Part shown: in pieces, positions 31,990-44,229 of the stretch | Position numbering within the stretch: position 1 is the first letter of the stretch | How the letters are laid out: every line of letters begins with the position of its first letter | NCBI RefSeq assembly: GCF_027286305.1 | Contig: NZ_CP114599.1 | Span: forward strand, 4,198,001-4,262,000 | DNA: 64,000 nt | Direction: 5' to 3' | From: Phenylobacterium sp. NIBR 498073 | Lineage (GTDB): Bacteria; Pseudomonadota; Alphaproteobacteria; Caulobacterales; Caulobacteraceae | Translations under genes and position numbers: made by a program | The notes under the pieces: model-generated | What the model saw: only the letters and a program-made list of their open reading frames with translations | The model's database searches: none | What the model was told of the DNA's origin: nothing

Positions 31990-32709
31990 ATGAGCCTGGA
32001 TGGCGAACCGCCCCTGACCCTGGAGCCGCGCGACCCGCGGCCGCCCCGCCAGCACGTCGGGCGAAAGGCGCTGCTGGGCGGGGTGGCGATCGCCTGCGTG
32101 CTGGGCGTCGGCCTGGGGCTGGCGGCGCGCCCGCAGCTGATCACCGACCAGGCCCGCCCGCCGATGCAGCCGGCGGCGGCGGGCTCGCCGGAGCGCCAGC
32201 TAGACGTCGTCATGGCAGAGCCGCCCCCGGCGCCCCCGCCGCCGCCCGGGCCGCCGCTGGAGACCCTGCCGCCGGACATGGGCGAGCCGCCGCCCGGCCT
32301 CCCGCCACCGCCGCCCGAGCCGCCCCTCGCTCCAATCCCGCGGCCTGCCCCCGCGCCGCCGCGCGCCCCGCAGGCCCCCTGGGCGCCGCAGCCGCCGGTC
32401 GCCGCCGATCCGGTGTGGGGCGTCGAGCGGCCGAGCTTCGACTGTCGCGACGCCGGCTCGCTGGCCGAGGAGATGGTCTGCACCGACGCGGTGCTGGCCG
32501 CCGCCGACCGGCACATGGCCCGCGCCTATCGCCGGGCCGAGCGCTCCGGCGCGCCGATCGAGGCCCTGCGCGAGGACCAGGACCAATGGCTGGCCTATCG
32601 CGAGGAGGCGGCGCTGCGCTCGCCCCGCGCCGTCGCCGCGGCCTATGACCGCCGCATCGGCGAGCTGGAGGCCATCGCCGCCGGCCGCGCCCGGCGCGGC
32701 GGCCGCTAG
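31990..32709 (+). CDS. Membrane-anchored LprI-like (DUF1311) protein
   Basis: A 239-residue protein. A cytosolic N-terminus is followed by one membrane helix (about 27-46), a long Pro/Ala-rich linker (about 58-140), and a C-terminal LprI-type domain. The domain has FDCRDAGSLAEEMVCTD, with two cysteines as in the family, and REDQDQWLAYREEAA. LprI-like domains in some bacteria inhibit lysozyme; this is not shown here. The anchor and linker place the domain in the periplasm, across the peptidoglycan. Confidence 0.82.
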   Translation: MSLDGEPPLTLEPRDPRPPRQHVGRKALLGGVAIACVLGVGLGLAARPQLITDQARPPMQPAAAGSPERQLDVVMAEPPPAPPPPPGPPLETLPPDMGEPPPGLPPPPPEPPLAPIPRPAPAPPRAPQAPWAPQPPVAADPVWGVERPSFDCRDAGSLAEEMVCTDAVLAAADRHMARAYRRAERSGAPIEALREDQDQWLAYREEAALRSPRAVAAAYDRRIGELEAIAAGRARRGGR

Positions 32710-32717
32710 CGCGCACG

Positions 32718-32748
32718 AAAAAGGCCGGCGCCGCGATGCGGGCCGGCC
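32718..32748 (-). terminator. Rho-independent terminator of mdh
   Basis: GGCCGGC (32723-32729) pairs with GCCGGCC (32742-32748). A bulged G and a further CCGC/GCGG pairing close a 3-base loop. On the minus strand it is followed by five T residues (complement of 32718-32722). It lies about 25 bases after the mdh stop. Confidence 0.8.
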
Positions 32749-32772
32749 CTTCGATCGTTCGAGACGTCTGGC

Positions 32773-33759
<987 letters not shown>

Positions 33760-33869
33760 GGAACTGTCCCGTGTTTGCAGTGCGAAATCCGCACGGGCTC
33801 TAGACCCGCAAGGGCTTTGCGGCAAGCGCAAGTGACTCGGTGCGGCTGCGGGGCTACCTAGCTGGGGTC

Positions 33870-34280
33870 ATGTTCGAGATCGATCCGGCCTTCGTCGCCA
33901 CCTCCCACGCCCTCGGCGACCTCGCCCTCAGCCACGCGCGGCTGCAGGACGACGCGCGCTATCCCTGGATCGTGCTGATCCCGCGCCGCGAGGCCATGCG
34001 CGAACTGGAAGACCTGGAGCGCGGGGATCTCGCGATCCTGACCGACGAAATCCTCGCCGCCGGCCGCGCGGTGCGGGCGTTGGGGATGGCCGTCGACAAG
34101 CTGAACGTCGGGGCGCTGGGCAACGTCACCCCGCAGCTGCACGTCCACGTGATCGGCCGGCGGGTCGGCGACAGCGCCTGGCCCGGCCCGGTCTGGGGCC
34201 ACAGCGCCGCCGAGCCCTACGGCCCGGGCGAGCTGGCGCGGGCGGCGGCGGCGGCGAAGGCGGCGCTGGGCCTCGCCTAG
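33870..34280 (+). CDS. HIT family (histidine triad) protein
   Basis: A 136-residue histidine-triad nucleotide hydrolase/transferase. The triad region is PQLHVHVIGRR, with LNVGALGN upstream, as in bacterial HIT proteins of the GalT/ApaH-like branch. It probably acts on dinucleoside polyphosphates or adenylated small molecules; the substrate is unknown. The ATG at 33870 gives the conserved start FEIDPAFVATS. Its TAG shares CTAG with the convergent gene at 34277. Confidence 0.9.
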   Translation: MFEIDPAFVATSHALGDLALSHARLQDDARYPWIVLIPRREAMRELEDLERGDLAILTDEILAAGRAVRALGMAVDKLNVGALGNVTPQLHVHVIGRRVGDSAWPGPVWGHSAAEPYGPGELARAAAAAKAALGLA

Positions 34281-35014
34281 TTCCGGCGCAGGGTGACGGC
34301 GGTGCGGTCGCGGCCTTCCAACAGGTCGCCCGACCATTCGCCCCCCGAGACCGGATTGAGCATCAGGGTCGCGACCCCGGCGCCCGGCCGCGGATAGAAG
34401 CTGGCGGTCACCTGCGAACCGACCCGCTGGATGTCGACCAGGAAGCCTGAGGCGTCCGGGGATCCGCGCCGCCGTGGGTCGCGCCAGGCGCCCTCGAGCG
34501 TTCCGCCGCCCTTGTCGACCAGCAGGAACGAATAGAGCGTCTCGCCCGAACGCGTGCGCAGCACCCAGGCGCCGTCCATCGGCCCCTGCATCCCTTGAGC
34601 CGAGGCGAAGGACGAGCGCAGGCGGCTCTCATAGCCGAGCTCGACGGCGTTGAGCGGCGCCTCGGGGGTCTTGTCGTACTCGTCGACCGTGACCGGCGCG
34701 GTCAGCCGCGGCCGACGCGAAACCGGCGGCGGAGGCGGCGCGTAGGCCGGCGGCAGGCTGACCACCGCCAGCCGTTCGGCCGGGGGCGGCGCAGGAGCCG
34801 GGCTATAGGGAAAGGCCGGCGCGGCGGCCGGCGCCGGCTCGGGCGCAGGCGCGGCGGGCGGCGGCGCGCCGAGCGTCTCGGCGGTCTCCTCGTCGACCTG
34901 GTCGAGAATGGAGCCGATCGGATCGACGACGTCCTGCGCCTGGGCCGCCGATGCGGCGGCCAGGGCCAGGAGCCCGATCGCAGACCTCAGGAATTGGTTC
35001 AAAACACGCCTCAC
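34277..35014 (-). CDS. Secreted Pro-rich hypothetical protein
   Basis: A 245-residue protein of no family I recognise. A signal peptide (about 1-26, ending AAQAQ) leads to an acidic helix, then a Pro/Ala-rich linker (about 50-105), then a folded C-terminal half. That half has beta-rich motifs DGAWVLRTRSGETLYSFLLV and GGEWSGDLLEG, suggesting a small beta-barrel. It probably acts in the periplasm. The start overlaps the stop of the CoA-ester lyase gene as ATGA (35011-35014), so the two are co-translated; a joint role is not evident. Confidence 0.75.
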   Translation of the reverse strand: MRRVLNQFLRSAIGLLALAAASAAQAQDVVDPIGSILDQVDEETAETLGAPPPAAPAPEPAPAAAPAFPYSPAPAPPPAERLAVVSLPPAYAPPPPPVSRRPRLTAPVTVDEYDKTPEAPLNAVELGYESRLRSSFASAQGMQGPMDGAWVLRTRSGETLYSFLLVDKGGGTLEGAWRDPRRRGSPDASGFLVDIQRVGSQVTASFYPRPGAGVATLMLNPVSGGEWSGDLLEGRDRTAVTLRRN

Positions 35015-35895
35015 GCCGCGGCGATGGCTTCGGCCACGGCGATCACCCGCCGCGCCTGGGCCAAGTGCAACCGCTCAACCATGCGCCCCTCGACTTTAAG
35101 AACACCCTTAGCGGCGTTTTCCGGCGAATCGAAGGCCGCGACGACCACCCGCGACCATGCGACCTCCTCCGCCGACGGACTGAAGGCGGCGTTGGCCGCC
35201 TCGACCTGGCGCGGGTGGATCAAGGTCTTGCCGTCGAAGCCGAACTCCAGCCCCTGGGCGCACTGCGCCGCCAGGCCGGCGTCGTCCTCGATCTCGTTGA
35301 ACACGCCGTCCAGCACCGCCAGGCCGTGGGCGCGGCCGGCGGCGACGATCAGCGACAGCGGCCCGGCCAGGGCCGCGCGCCCGACGGTGAGGCGACAGCG
35401 CATCTCCTTGGCCAGGTCGTTGGTCCCGACCACCAGCGCCGCGAGCCCCTCGGCCCCGGCGATCTCGGCCAGCGCGAACAGCGAGGCGCAGGTCTCGACC
35501 ATCGCCCACAGCGGCACCCCGCCGGCCTCGGCCGCGCCATAGGCCCGCACGTCGTGGGCGCTCGACACCTTGGGGACCAGGATCGCGTCGGGCCGCGCGT
35601 CGATGGCGGCGGCCAGGTCCTCCAGCCCCCAGGGGGTGTCGAGGCCGTTGATCCGGATCACCACCTCCCGACGACCGAAGCCGCCGGCGCGGACCGCCGC
35701 CGCCGCCTGCTCGCGGGCGAGCCCCTTGGCCTCGGGCGCGACCGCGTCCTCCAGGTCGAGGATCACCACGTCGCAGGGCAACTCGCGGGCCTTTTCGATC
35801 GCCCGGGCGTTGGCGGCGGGCATGTAGAGGGCGCTGCGGCGCGGGCGGGCGACGGTCAAGGTCGGCAGGCTCCAGGCAGGATGGCGAAGCCCCAC
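35011..35895 (-). CDS. HpcH/HpaI aldolase / CitE-like CoA ester lyase
   Basis: A 294-residue TIM-barrel protein of the CitE/malyl-CoA lyase family. Key parts are RRSALYMPAAN at the start of the barrel, DVVILDLEDAV (Mg2+ ligand and acid), VVIRINGLDTPW, VPLWAMVETCASL (Glu ligand), and DGKTLIHPRQVEAAN near the end. It should cleave or form a malyl-CoA- or citramalyl-CoA-type bond; the exact substrate cannot be told. The GTG at 35893-35895 is used as start; an in-frame TTG twelve codons later (35857-35859) is possible. Confidence 0.88.
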   Translation of the reverse strand: MGLRHPAWSLPTLTVARPRRSALYMPAANARAIEKARELPCDVVILDLEDAVAPEAKGLAREQAAAAVRAGGFGRREVVIRINGLDTPWGLEDLAAAIDARPDAILVPKVSSAHDVRAYGAAEAGGVPLWAMVETCASLFALAEIAGAEGLAALVVGTNDLAKEMRCRLTVGRAALAGPLSLIVAAGRAHGLAVLDGVFNEIEDDAGLAAQCAQGLEFGFDGKTLIHPRQVEAANAAFSPSAEEVAWSRVVVAAFDSPENAAKGVLKVEGRMVERLHLAQARRVIAVAEAIAAA

Positions 35896-35917
35896 TCATA
35901 AGGGTTAGGATGGCGCC

Positions 35918-36301
35918 ATGACCACCCGCTACGACGCCGGCGCCAGAAACGTGTTGGGGGGCGAGCTGCTCGCCTGCTCGCTCGATCCCGTGACCGGATT
36001 CTTCCGCAACGGCTGCTGCGAGACCGGACCCCACGACCTGGGCCTGCACACGGTCTGCGCGGTGATGACCGCCGAGTTCCTGGCCTATTCGAAGATGGTC
36101 GGCAACGACCTGTCGACGCCGATGCCGGAGTACGGGTTCGCCGGCCTCAAGCCGGGCGACCGCTGGTGCCTGTGCGCGCCGCGCTGGAAAGAGGCGCTGG
36201 ACGCCGGCGCCGCGCCGCAGGTGGTGCTGGAGGCCACCCACGAGGAGACCCTGGCGATCGTCACGCTCGGCGTCCTCAAGGACCACGCGGTCGAGGCCTA
36301 G
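35918..36301 (+). CDS. DUF2237 family protein
   Basis: A 127-residue protein of the DUF2237 family, whose function is unknown. Conserved marks are NVLGGELLACSLDPVTGFFR, the CCETGPHDLGLHTVCAV cysteine/histidine cluster, and GLKPGDRWCLCAPRW. The conserved Cys/His residues could bind a metal. It is divergent from the CoA ester lyase gene, 22 bases apart. A half copy of the intergenic repeat follows. Confidence 0.9.
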   Translation: MTTRYDAGARNVLGGELLACSLDPVTGFFRNGCCETGPHDLGLHTVCAVMTAEFLAYSKMVGNDLSTPMPEYGFAGLKPGDRWCLCAPRWKEALDAGAAPQVVLEATHEETLAIVTLGVLKDHAVEA

Positions 36302-36313
36302 GCTCCCACCCGT

Positions 36314-36355
36314 GTCATCCCGGTTTGCGCAGCAAGACCGGAATCCATTCGCGCC
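36314..36355. repeat. Half copy of the intergenic repeat (copy C)
   Basis: GTCATCCCGG (36314-36323) is followed by TTTGCGCAGCAAGACCGG and AATCCATTCGCGCC. This matches the left arm of the larger elements, including CCGGT...ACCGG hairpin pairing. The right arm with GCCGAAACCGGGATGAC is missing. It lies between the convergent DUF2237 and thpR genes and may be a decayed or minimal form. Confidence 0.65.
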
Positions 36356-36401
36356 AAGTCGGCGGGATGAGGCGAGGGCCTCGCGACAGCTCGGGATAGC
36401 C

Positions 36402-36938
36402 TCAGTACAGCGGATACTCGCGCTCGGCCCGGTACCAGGAGCCCTGGTCCGACTGCCAGCTGGAATAGAGGCCGAAGCTGGTGACCCGGAACGGCTCGGT
36501 GCGCAGCAGGTTGTTTTCCTGGATCCACTTGGCGACGTCGCCCGGATTGGGCCGGCGCAGATAGGCCAGGGTGACGTGCGGCTTGTAGGCCCGGGTGTCG
36601 GGCTTGAGACCCGCGCGCCGGGCCGCGACCTCGCAGGACCGCGCCAGGTGGCGCAGGGCCTCGCTTTCCTCGACCCCGGCCCAGACCGCATGGATGTCGG
36701 CCCCTTCGCCGAACGCCCCCACGCCCTGGAGGGACAATTCGAGCGGCCCGCCACCCACGGTGGTGAGCTCGGCATCCAGGTCGGCGGCGACGTTCTCGGC
36801 CACGTCGCCGACGAAGCGCAAGGTGATGTGGAACGCTTCGGGCGGACGCCAGCGGGCCCCGGGCAAGCGGTCCTGGCGGGCGACGAGGTCCTGCGCGATG
36901 TCCTCGGGAATGGCGAGCGCGGCGAACAGGCGGATCAT
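36402..36938 (-). CDS. thpR: RNA 2',3'-cyclic phosphodiesterase (2H family)
   Basis: A 178-residue 2H phosphoesterase of the ThpR/LigT type. It has both HxT motifs, HITLRF (N-terminal half) and HVTLAY (C-terminal half), and the typical start IRLFAALAIPEDI. The family opens 2',3'-cyclic phosphate ends of RNA; its in vivo role in bacteria is unclear. The start is the ATG at 36936-36938 with AGGTAGG upstream. Confidence 0.92.
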   Translation of the reverse strand: MIRLFAALAIPEDIAQDLVARQDRLPGARWRPPEAFHITLRFVGDVAENVAADLDAELTTVGGGPLELSLQGVGAFGEGADIHAVWAGVEESEALRHLARSCEVAARRAGLKPDTRAYKPHVTLAYLRRPNPGDVAKWIQENNLLRTEPFRVTSFGLYSSWQSDQGSWYRAEREYPLY

Positions 36939-37065
36939 GGACACCTACCTAAGGTGCTGAGGTTCTGACGCAATCGTAATCGACCCAGCCTTGCATGCGG
37001 GCCACGCCGACACGATATTTGACGATGCGCCCGCTCGGGGCGCGTCTAGAAGGGCCAACTTCCCT

Positions 37066-37815
37066 ATGAGCGACTTCAACCGCGGCTACGCGCGCTCGAT
37101 CCCCGCAGATCGCGCCGACATGTCGGTGGACGCGGGTCTGCGCAGCTTCATGCTCGGCGTCTACAACAAGGTAGCGCTGGGTCTCCTGCTCTCCGCCGCT
37201 CTGGCGTACGTGACCGGATCGTTCCCGCCGGTTCGCGACCTGATGTTCAGCGTCTCGCCGTCGGGCAAGGTCGGCTACACCCTGCTCGGCATGATCGTGG
37301 CCTTCGCGCCGCTGGCCGTGATCCTCTTCGGCGCCTTCGCCATGAAGAACGTCACGCCGCGCTCGTCGGGCATCTATTACTGGACCATCGTCAGCCTGAT
37401 CGGCGCGGGTCTGGGCGTGCTGACCTTCGTCTACACGGGCGCCTCGATCTTCTCGACGTTCCTGATCACCGCGGCGGCCTTCGGCGGCCTGTCGCTGTTC
37501 GGGTACACGACGAAGAAGGACCTGACCGGTTTCGGCAGCTTCCTGATCATCGGCCTGATCGGCCTGGTGGTCGCGAGCATCGTCAACATCTTCCTGGCCA
37601 GCAGCATGATGGGCTTCATCATCAGCATCGCCGGCGTGCTGATCTTCGCGGGCCTGATCGCCTACGACACCCAGCGCCTGAAGATGAGTTACTACGAGAT
37701 GGGCGGCGACCACACGGCCCAGGCCGTGGCCACCAACTACGGCGCGCTCAGCCTGTACCTGAACTTCATCAACCTGTTCCAATTCCTGCTCAGCATCTTC
37801 GGCGACCGCCGCTAA
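37066..37815 (+). CDS. Bax inhibitor-1/YccA family membrane protein
   Basis: A 249-residue protein with seven membrane helices starting near FMLGVYNKVALGLLLSAAL. It has the BI-1 signature region: AFGGLSLFGYTTKKDLTGFGSF-type segments, and the last loop GLIAYDTQRLK, whose aspartate is part of the pH-sensing pair in the family. A role in Ca2+ leak or membrane protein quality control with FtsH is known for relatives and is only inferred here. The ATG at 37066 gives the conserved length. A strong terminator follows. Confidence 0.93.
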   Translation: MSDFNRGYARSIPADRADMSVDAGLRSFMLGVYNKVALGLLLSAALAYVTGSFPPVRDLMFSVSPSGKVGYTLLGMIVAFAPLAVILFGAFAMKNVTPRSSGIYYWTIVSLIGAGLGVLTFVYTGASIFSTFLITAAAFGGLSLFGYTTKKDLTGFGSFLIIGLIGLVVASIVNIFLASSMMGFIISIAGVLIFAGLIAYDTQRLKMSYYEMGGDHTAQAVATNYGALSLYLNFINLFQFLLSIFGDRR

Positions 37816-37843
37816 GCGCTGACCTGGAACGACAGCCTTCGAG

Positions 37844-37874
37844 CCCCGGCGGGAAACCGCCGGGGTTTTTGTTT
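37844..37874 (+). terminator. Rho-independent terminator
   Basis: CCCCGGCGG (37844-37852), a GAAA tetraloop, and CCGCCGGGG (37857-37865), followed by TTTTTGTTT. This is a textbook intrinsic terminator for the Bax inhibitor-like gene, placed 28 bases after its stop. Confidence 0.92.
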
Positions 37875-37876
37875 GG

Positions 37877-38209
37877 CTAGTCGACCACCTTGAAGCGGCC
37901 CTTGTCGAAGAAGCGCAGCACCTGCTCCAGCTCGTGGCCGCGGCGCAGGATCATGCCGCCCTGGCCGATCACCGCCCAGGCGCCCTGGCGGCGGGCCAGG
38001 GCCGGCCGCTTTTCGATGCGGTAGAGCGGCGCCTCGGAGGCGCGGCGGAACACCGAGAACACGCAGGCGTCGGCCAGCGCGCCGATGCCGTAGTCGCGCC
38101 ATTCGCCGGCGGCGACCATGCGTCCATAAAGGGCGAGAAGGCGGTCGAGCTCGCGTCGCTCGAAAAAGACCTGCACGGTCCGAGGCTGCTGTTGCGGATC
38201 AAGCGCCAT
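37877..38209 (-). CDS. DUF2794 family protein
   Basis: A 110-residue protein of the alphaproteobacterial DUF2794 family, function unknown. The conserved core VQVFFERRELDRLLALYGRMV, then WRDYGIGALADACVFSVFRR and PLYRIEKRPALARRQGAW, is complete. No signal peptide or membrane helix is present. It is convergent with the Bax inhibitor-like gene and followed by a non-coding region. Confidence 0.9.
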   Translation of the reverse strand: MALDPQQQPRTVQVFFERRELDRLLALYGRMVAAGEWRDYGIGALADACVFSVFRRASEAPLYRIEKRPALARRQGAWAVIGQGGMILRRGHELEQVLRFFDKGRFKVVD

Positions 38210-38560
38210 CGCCGTCGAGCGTGCCTTAATTTCCGGCCGCCGACAAATGCTCAGTGCGCGGCGATCCGTTGCGTCGCTGACACGCCTGCCGCCTATCTAA
38301 AACAACCGTAATCTTGCGCCACGGAAAGACCTTATTTCGGTCGTTCGCGCGCCTGATCCGCCTTCGATAGTGACATCGTCGGTTGATCGGAGACCTGCTG
38401 GTCCCGGATCCTGAACAGCCCCCCCAGCCCCCCTGGATCGCGGGCTTCGGTCAGCCGACGCTACTTCATTGAGCACCACCCCATGCGAGCCCGCGCGGAT
38501 CCTCCCCCCCCTCCCGCGCGGGCTTGTTGGCGTCTGGATCCCTGAAAACTCAGTCGCGGG
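38210..38560. other. 351-base non-coding stretch with C-rich hairpin
   Basis: No supportable gene lies here. On the plus strand it contains C-runs around 38417-38431 (CAGCCCCCCCAGCCCCCC) and a perfect 11-bp hairpin at 38488-38524 whose loop is C-rich. The 38210-38300 end holds the DUF2794 promoter region. The stretch may encode a small RNA, but no promoter was identified with confidence. Confidence 0.4.
38488..38524 (+). terminator. GC-rich hairpin with anti-Shine-Dalgarno-like loop
   Basis: AGCCCGCGCGG (38488-38498) pairs exactly with CCGCGCGGGCT (38514-38524). The 15-base loop contains TCCTCCCCCCCTC. It is followed by TGTTGG, not a true T-run. It could be the 3' hairpin of a small RNA or a terminator; the strand is uncertain. 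Confidence 0.4.
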
Positions 38561-39250
38561 TCAGTCCCGGACGGCGACGGCCAGAATGCGGCCGCCGTCG
38601 ACGCCCTGGACCAGCACGGCGCTGGCCAGGCCGTCCTCGGCCGCCGGCAGGCGATAGGCGGTCGGGCGGCCGCGCCAGGCGCCCAGGCGCTTGATCTCGC
38701 GCACCACGTTGCGATGCACGACGGTCTGGCCGCGGTTGTCGCCCTTCTTGACCATCACGTCCTGTTCGCGCGGGTCGTAGCGCACCAGCCAGACATCGGC
38801 CCCGCCGCGCGGCGCCTTGCCCGCGCCGACGTCGACGCGGCGCGCGCCGATGAAGGCCATGTCCGGCGGATCGTGCGGCCCCTTGGCGGCCTGGGCGACC
38901 AGGCGCTCGACCTTCTCGGTCTGCAGGCCGCCGGCCTGGGTGCGGCCGTCGACCACCACCTGCGGGGTATAGGGCTCGCGCAGCTCCAGCCGCGTCACAT
39001 AGGCTTTCTGGCGGGCGGTGAACTCAGGCCTGGCGAAGGTGTCGGGCCAGCCGAGATAGTCCCAGTAGTCGACCGGGAAGGTCAGGGCGAGCACGCCCTC
39101 GCGCTGGGCCATCTTGGCGAGGTTGGCGTTCGCCTCGCCGCAGGACGCGCAGCCCTGGGCGGTGAACAGCTCGACGACCACCGGCGGCTTGGCGGCCGCG
39201 GCGAGCGGGGTGGCGCAGAGCAAGAGGCTGAAAAGCGCGGCCTTACGCAT
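38561..39250 (-). CDS. DUF1223 domain secreted thioredoxin-like protein
   Basis: A 229-residue protein with a signal peptide (about 1-20, ending AAAAK) followed by a DUF1223 thioredoxin-like fold. The redox motif CASC is in VELFTAQGCASCGEAN. TFPVDYWDYLGWPDTFA and a TPQVVVDGR cis-proline-like strand follow, as in the family. It is probably a periplasmic thiol-disulfide or unknown redox protein. The ATG at 39248-39250 is chosen for the signal peptide. It lies downstream of acnA beyond a terminator. Confidence 0.9.
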   Translation of the reverse strand: MRKAALFSLLLCATPLAAAAKPPVVVELFTAQGCASCGEANANLAKMAQREGVLALTFPVDYWDYLGWPDTFARPEFTARQKAYVTRLELREPYTPQVVVDGRTQAGGLQTEKVERLVAQAAKGPHDPPDMAFIGARRVDVGAGKAPRGGADVWLVRYDPREQDVMVKKGDNRGQTVVHRNVVREIKRLGAWRGRPTAYRLPAAEDGLASAVLVQGVDGGRILAVAVRD

Positions 39251-39329
39251 CGTGGCGCAATTAAGCGGACTTCCCTGAGCTTTGGATTTCAACAAGGCGT
39301 GACCAGCTTGCAGAATCGCGGAAACGAAA

Positions 39330-39360
39330 GAGGGGGCCTGCACGGGCGGCAGACCCCCTC
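39330..39360 (-). terminator. Terminator of acnA
   Basis: GAGGGGGCCTGC (39330-39341) with GCAGACCCCCTC (39349-39360), one mismatch within 12 pairs. On the minus strand it is followed by TTTCGTTT. It lies about 45 bases after the acnA stop. Confidence 0.75.
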
Positions 39361-39406
39361 GAACGCGATGATCTACCCCTCTGCGTGAGAGAGGCAAACC
39401 AAGACT

Positions 39407-42097
<2,691 letters not shown>

Positions 42098-42307
42098 ATC
42101 AGGGATCCTTCCTCTGTTCTCGGCCGCTCTTGGACCACTTCGGGGATCGCGCGCTTTTCGGGGCGGACACACAGCGTTCGCCCCAGCGCCGCGTACGCCC
42201 CCCAAGGTGGCGACGGCCGGGCGCGTCATAGACCCTGATTTCCTAACCGTCCATGCAGGCAGGGGTATTTCATCGCTACCTGAGAATCACCCGCAAGGAG
42301 ACGCGGC

Positions 42308-42931
42308 GTGATCGAGGCGCTGGTGATCGAGAATCTGGCGCTTCAACGCGGCGGAAGGCTTTTGTTTTCGGGGCTGGGCTTCGAATTGCCGGCCGGGCGG
42401 GCGGCGGCGCTGATCGGTCGCAACGGCGCCGGCAAGACCAGTCTGCTGCGGGCCATCGCCGGGCTCACGCCGCTGGAGGCCGGGACCATCCGGTTCGGGA
42501 CGCTGGACCCCGTCGACGCCCGCGCCGAGCACGTCCATCTGGCCGGCCACCAGGACGGCCAGAAGCCGGCCCGCACGGCCTGGGAGGAGCTTGCCTTCTG
42601 GGCGCGCTGGAACGGGGCCGGCGAATCGGCCGCCCGCGAGGCGGCCGCCCGGCTGGAGCTGACCCGGCTGCTGGACCTGGAGGTGCGGCGGCTGTCGGCC
42701 GGCCAGCGCCGGCGGCTGTCGCTGGCCCGGCTGCTGGCCGCGCCGCGCGCGCTCTGGCTGCTCGACGAGCCCTTGAGCCCGCTCGACGCCGACTGGCGCG
42801 CCCGCTTCGGCGAGCTGATGGGCGAACACCTGGCCGGCGGCGGCCTGATCGTGGCGGCCGTGCACGACCCGCTGCCGATCCCCGCGCTAGCCGTCGAGAT
42901 CGGACTTGAGACCGAGGGGGCCGCATCGTGA
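42308..42931 (+). CDS. ccmA: Heme exporter ATP-binding protein CcmA
   Basis: A 207-residue ABC ATPase of cytochrome c maturation system I. With CcmB, C and D it releases heme-loaded CcmE. It has Walker [14 protein letters not shown], signature [15 protein letters not shown], Walker [13 protein letters not shown] and the H-loop AVHDP. GTG start with AAGGAGA seven bases upstream. It overlaps ccmB by 4 bases. Confidence 0.95.
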   Translation: MIEALVIENLALQRGGRLLFSGLGFELPAGRAAALIGRNGAGKTSLLRAIAGLTPLEAGTIRFGTLDPVDARAEHVHLAGHQDGQKPARTAWEELAFWARWNGAGESAAREAAARLELTRLLDLEVRRLSAGQRRRLSLARLLAAPRALWLLDEPLSPLDADWRARFGELMGEHLAGGGLIVAAVHDPLPIPALAVEIGLETEGAAS

Positions 42932-43593
42932 GCCGCGCCATGGCCCTGCTCTCGCGCGAGGCGGCCCTGGCCTGGGGCCGCGGCGGCGGCCCGATGGTCT
43001 CGCTGGCCTTCTACGCCGGGGTCGCCACCCTCCTGCCGCTGGCCACCGGCCCGGAGCCAGCGCGCCTGGCCGCGGTCGCGCCCGGCGCAGCCTGGGTGGC
43101 GCTGGCGCTGGCCGCCCTGCTCTCGCTCGACCGCCTGTTCGAGCGCGACTACGAGGACGGCGCCCTCGATCTGCTGACCCTGTCGTCGGTCCCGCTGGAG
43201 ATCGCCTGCGCGATCAAATGCCTGGGACAGTGGCTGGCCACCGCCGCGCCGCTCGCCTTCGCCGCTCCGGTCGCGGCCATCGCCCTGGGCGCCAAGCCGC
43301 ACCTGGCGCCGCTGATCTTCGCCTGCGCGCTGATGGGCGGCCTGGCCTTCGCCTTCGTCGGCGGCATCGGCGCGGCGCTGAGCCTCGGCGCACGGCGCGG
43401 CGGGCTGCTGACCGCGGTGATCGTGCTGCCGCTGTTCGTGCCGCCGGTGATCTTCGGCGGCGGGGCGCTGGACGCCTTCGCCGGCGGACTGCCATGGACG
43501 GCAGGGTTTGCGCTGCTGGCGGCCTATGCCGCCGCCGCCGTGGCGCTGGGCCCGATCGCCATGGCCGCGGCCTGCCGCAACGCCCTCAGCTAG
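42928..43593 (+). CDS. ccmB: Heme exporter protein CcmB
   Basis: A 221-residue membrane protein with six helices. It shows the CcmB motif region [21 protein letters not shown]. It forms the ABC permease part with CcmC. The start GTG/ATG overlap with ccmA indicates coupled translation. The next ccm gene (ccmC) is about 1.75 kb away, after an inverted NTF2-like gene and two plus-strand genes. Confidence 0.94.
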   Translation: MSRAMALLSREAALAWGRGGGPMVSLAFYAGVATLLPLATGPEPARLAAVAPGAAWVALALAALLSLDRLFERDYEDGALDLLTLSSVPLEIACAIKCLGQWLATAAPLAFAAPVAAIALGAKPHLAPLIFACALMGGLAFAFVGGIGAALSLGARRGGLLTAVIVLPLFVPPVIFGGGALDAFAGGLPWTAGFALLAAYAAAAVALGPIAMAAACRNALS

Positions 43594-43602
43594 CCGGCCT
43601 GA

Positions 43603-44058
43603 TCAGTCAGTGACGGCCGGCTGCGGCTTGGGCTGCCACATGGCGTTGACGATCACCCAGCGGTCGCCGAACCGGCCGAGGTGGAAGTAGTCGATGAACC
43701 AGGGCGTCTCGACCCGGGCGACAGCCACGTCGCCGGCGATGTCCAGCACCTGCACCTTGCGCTCCCAGTTCTCGCGCGGGGTCTTCAGCACGCCGCGGCG
43801 GGTCAGGTCGACAAGCTCCTCCTTGCTCATCCGGCGCAGGCCGAGCGCCTCGTCCGGCGTCGGCTTCACCGCGCGCTTGGCGAGGTCCGGGTGCAGCGAG
43901 CGCGCGACCCGATCGGCGTCGCCTTCCAGCTGGCCGTCGACATAGTCGTAGGCGGTCGCCTCGATCTTCCGCACCGCGACCTCGTCGAGGTCGGCCGCCA
44001 GGGCGGGGCCGCCGACGAGGGCGCAGGTCATGACCAGGCCCGCGAGAAGGTTACGCAT
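43603..44058 (-). CDS. Secreted NTF2-like (lumazine-binding-like) protein
   Basis: A 151-residue protein with a signal peptide (about 1-20, ending ALAAD) and an NTF2-like cone fold. Typical segments are ATAYDYVDGQLEGDADRVARSL (helix with the conserved acidic pair) and the closing strands FIDYFHLGRFGDRWVIVNAMW. The function of such proteins varies and is unknown here. The ATG at 44056-44058 gives the signal peptide. It lies inverted between ccmB and the Spy-like gene. Confidence 0.82.
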   Translation of the reverse strand: MRNLLAGLVMTCALVGGPALAADLDEVAVRKIEATAYDYVDGQLEGDADRVARSLHPDLAKRAVKPTPDEALGLRRMSKEELVDLTRRGVLKTPRENWERKVQVLDIAGDVAVARVETPWFIDYFHLGRFGDRWVIVNAMWQPKPQPAVTD

Positions 44059-44229
44059 GAATGTCCGTCTCCATGTTGGCTGGGCCCGAGCGCCCGAAAG
44101 CTGCGCCGCGTGTAATCGAACCAGCAGAAGCGGTTGCGTCATTGTCGACGAAAACCCGCGAGGCGGCGACGGACTTCACCAACCGCGCCGTTCAAGGGTC
44201 TGAGGGGCGGCAACCGGAGCATATGACCC

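Noticed and set aside
38297..38479. A minus-strand 60-codon frame in the non-coding stretch
   Set aside because: No ribosome site and no protein-like composition; Arg/Gly/Ser-rich translation typical of non-coding GC-rich DNA.
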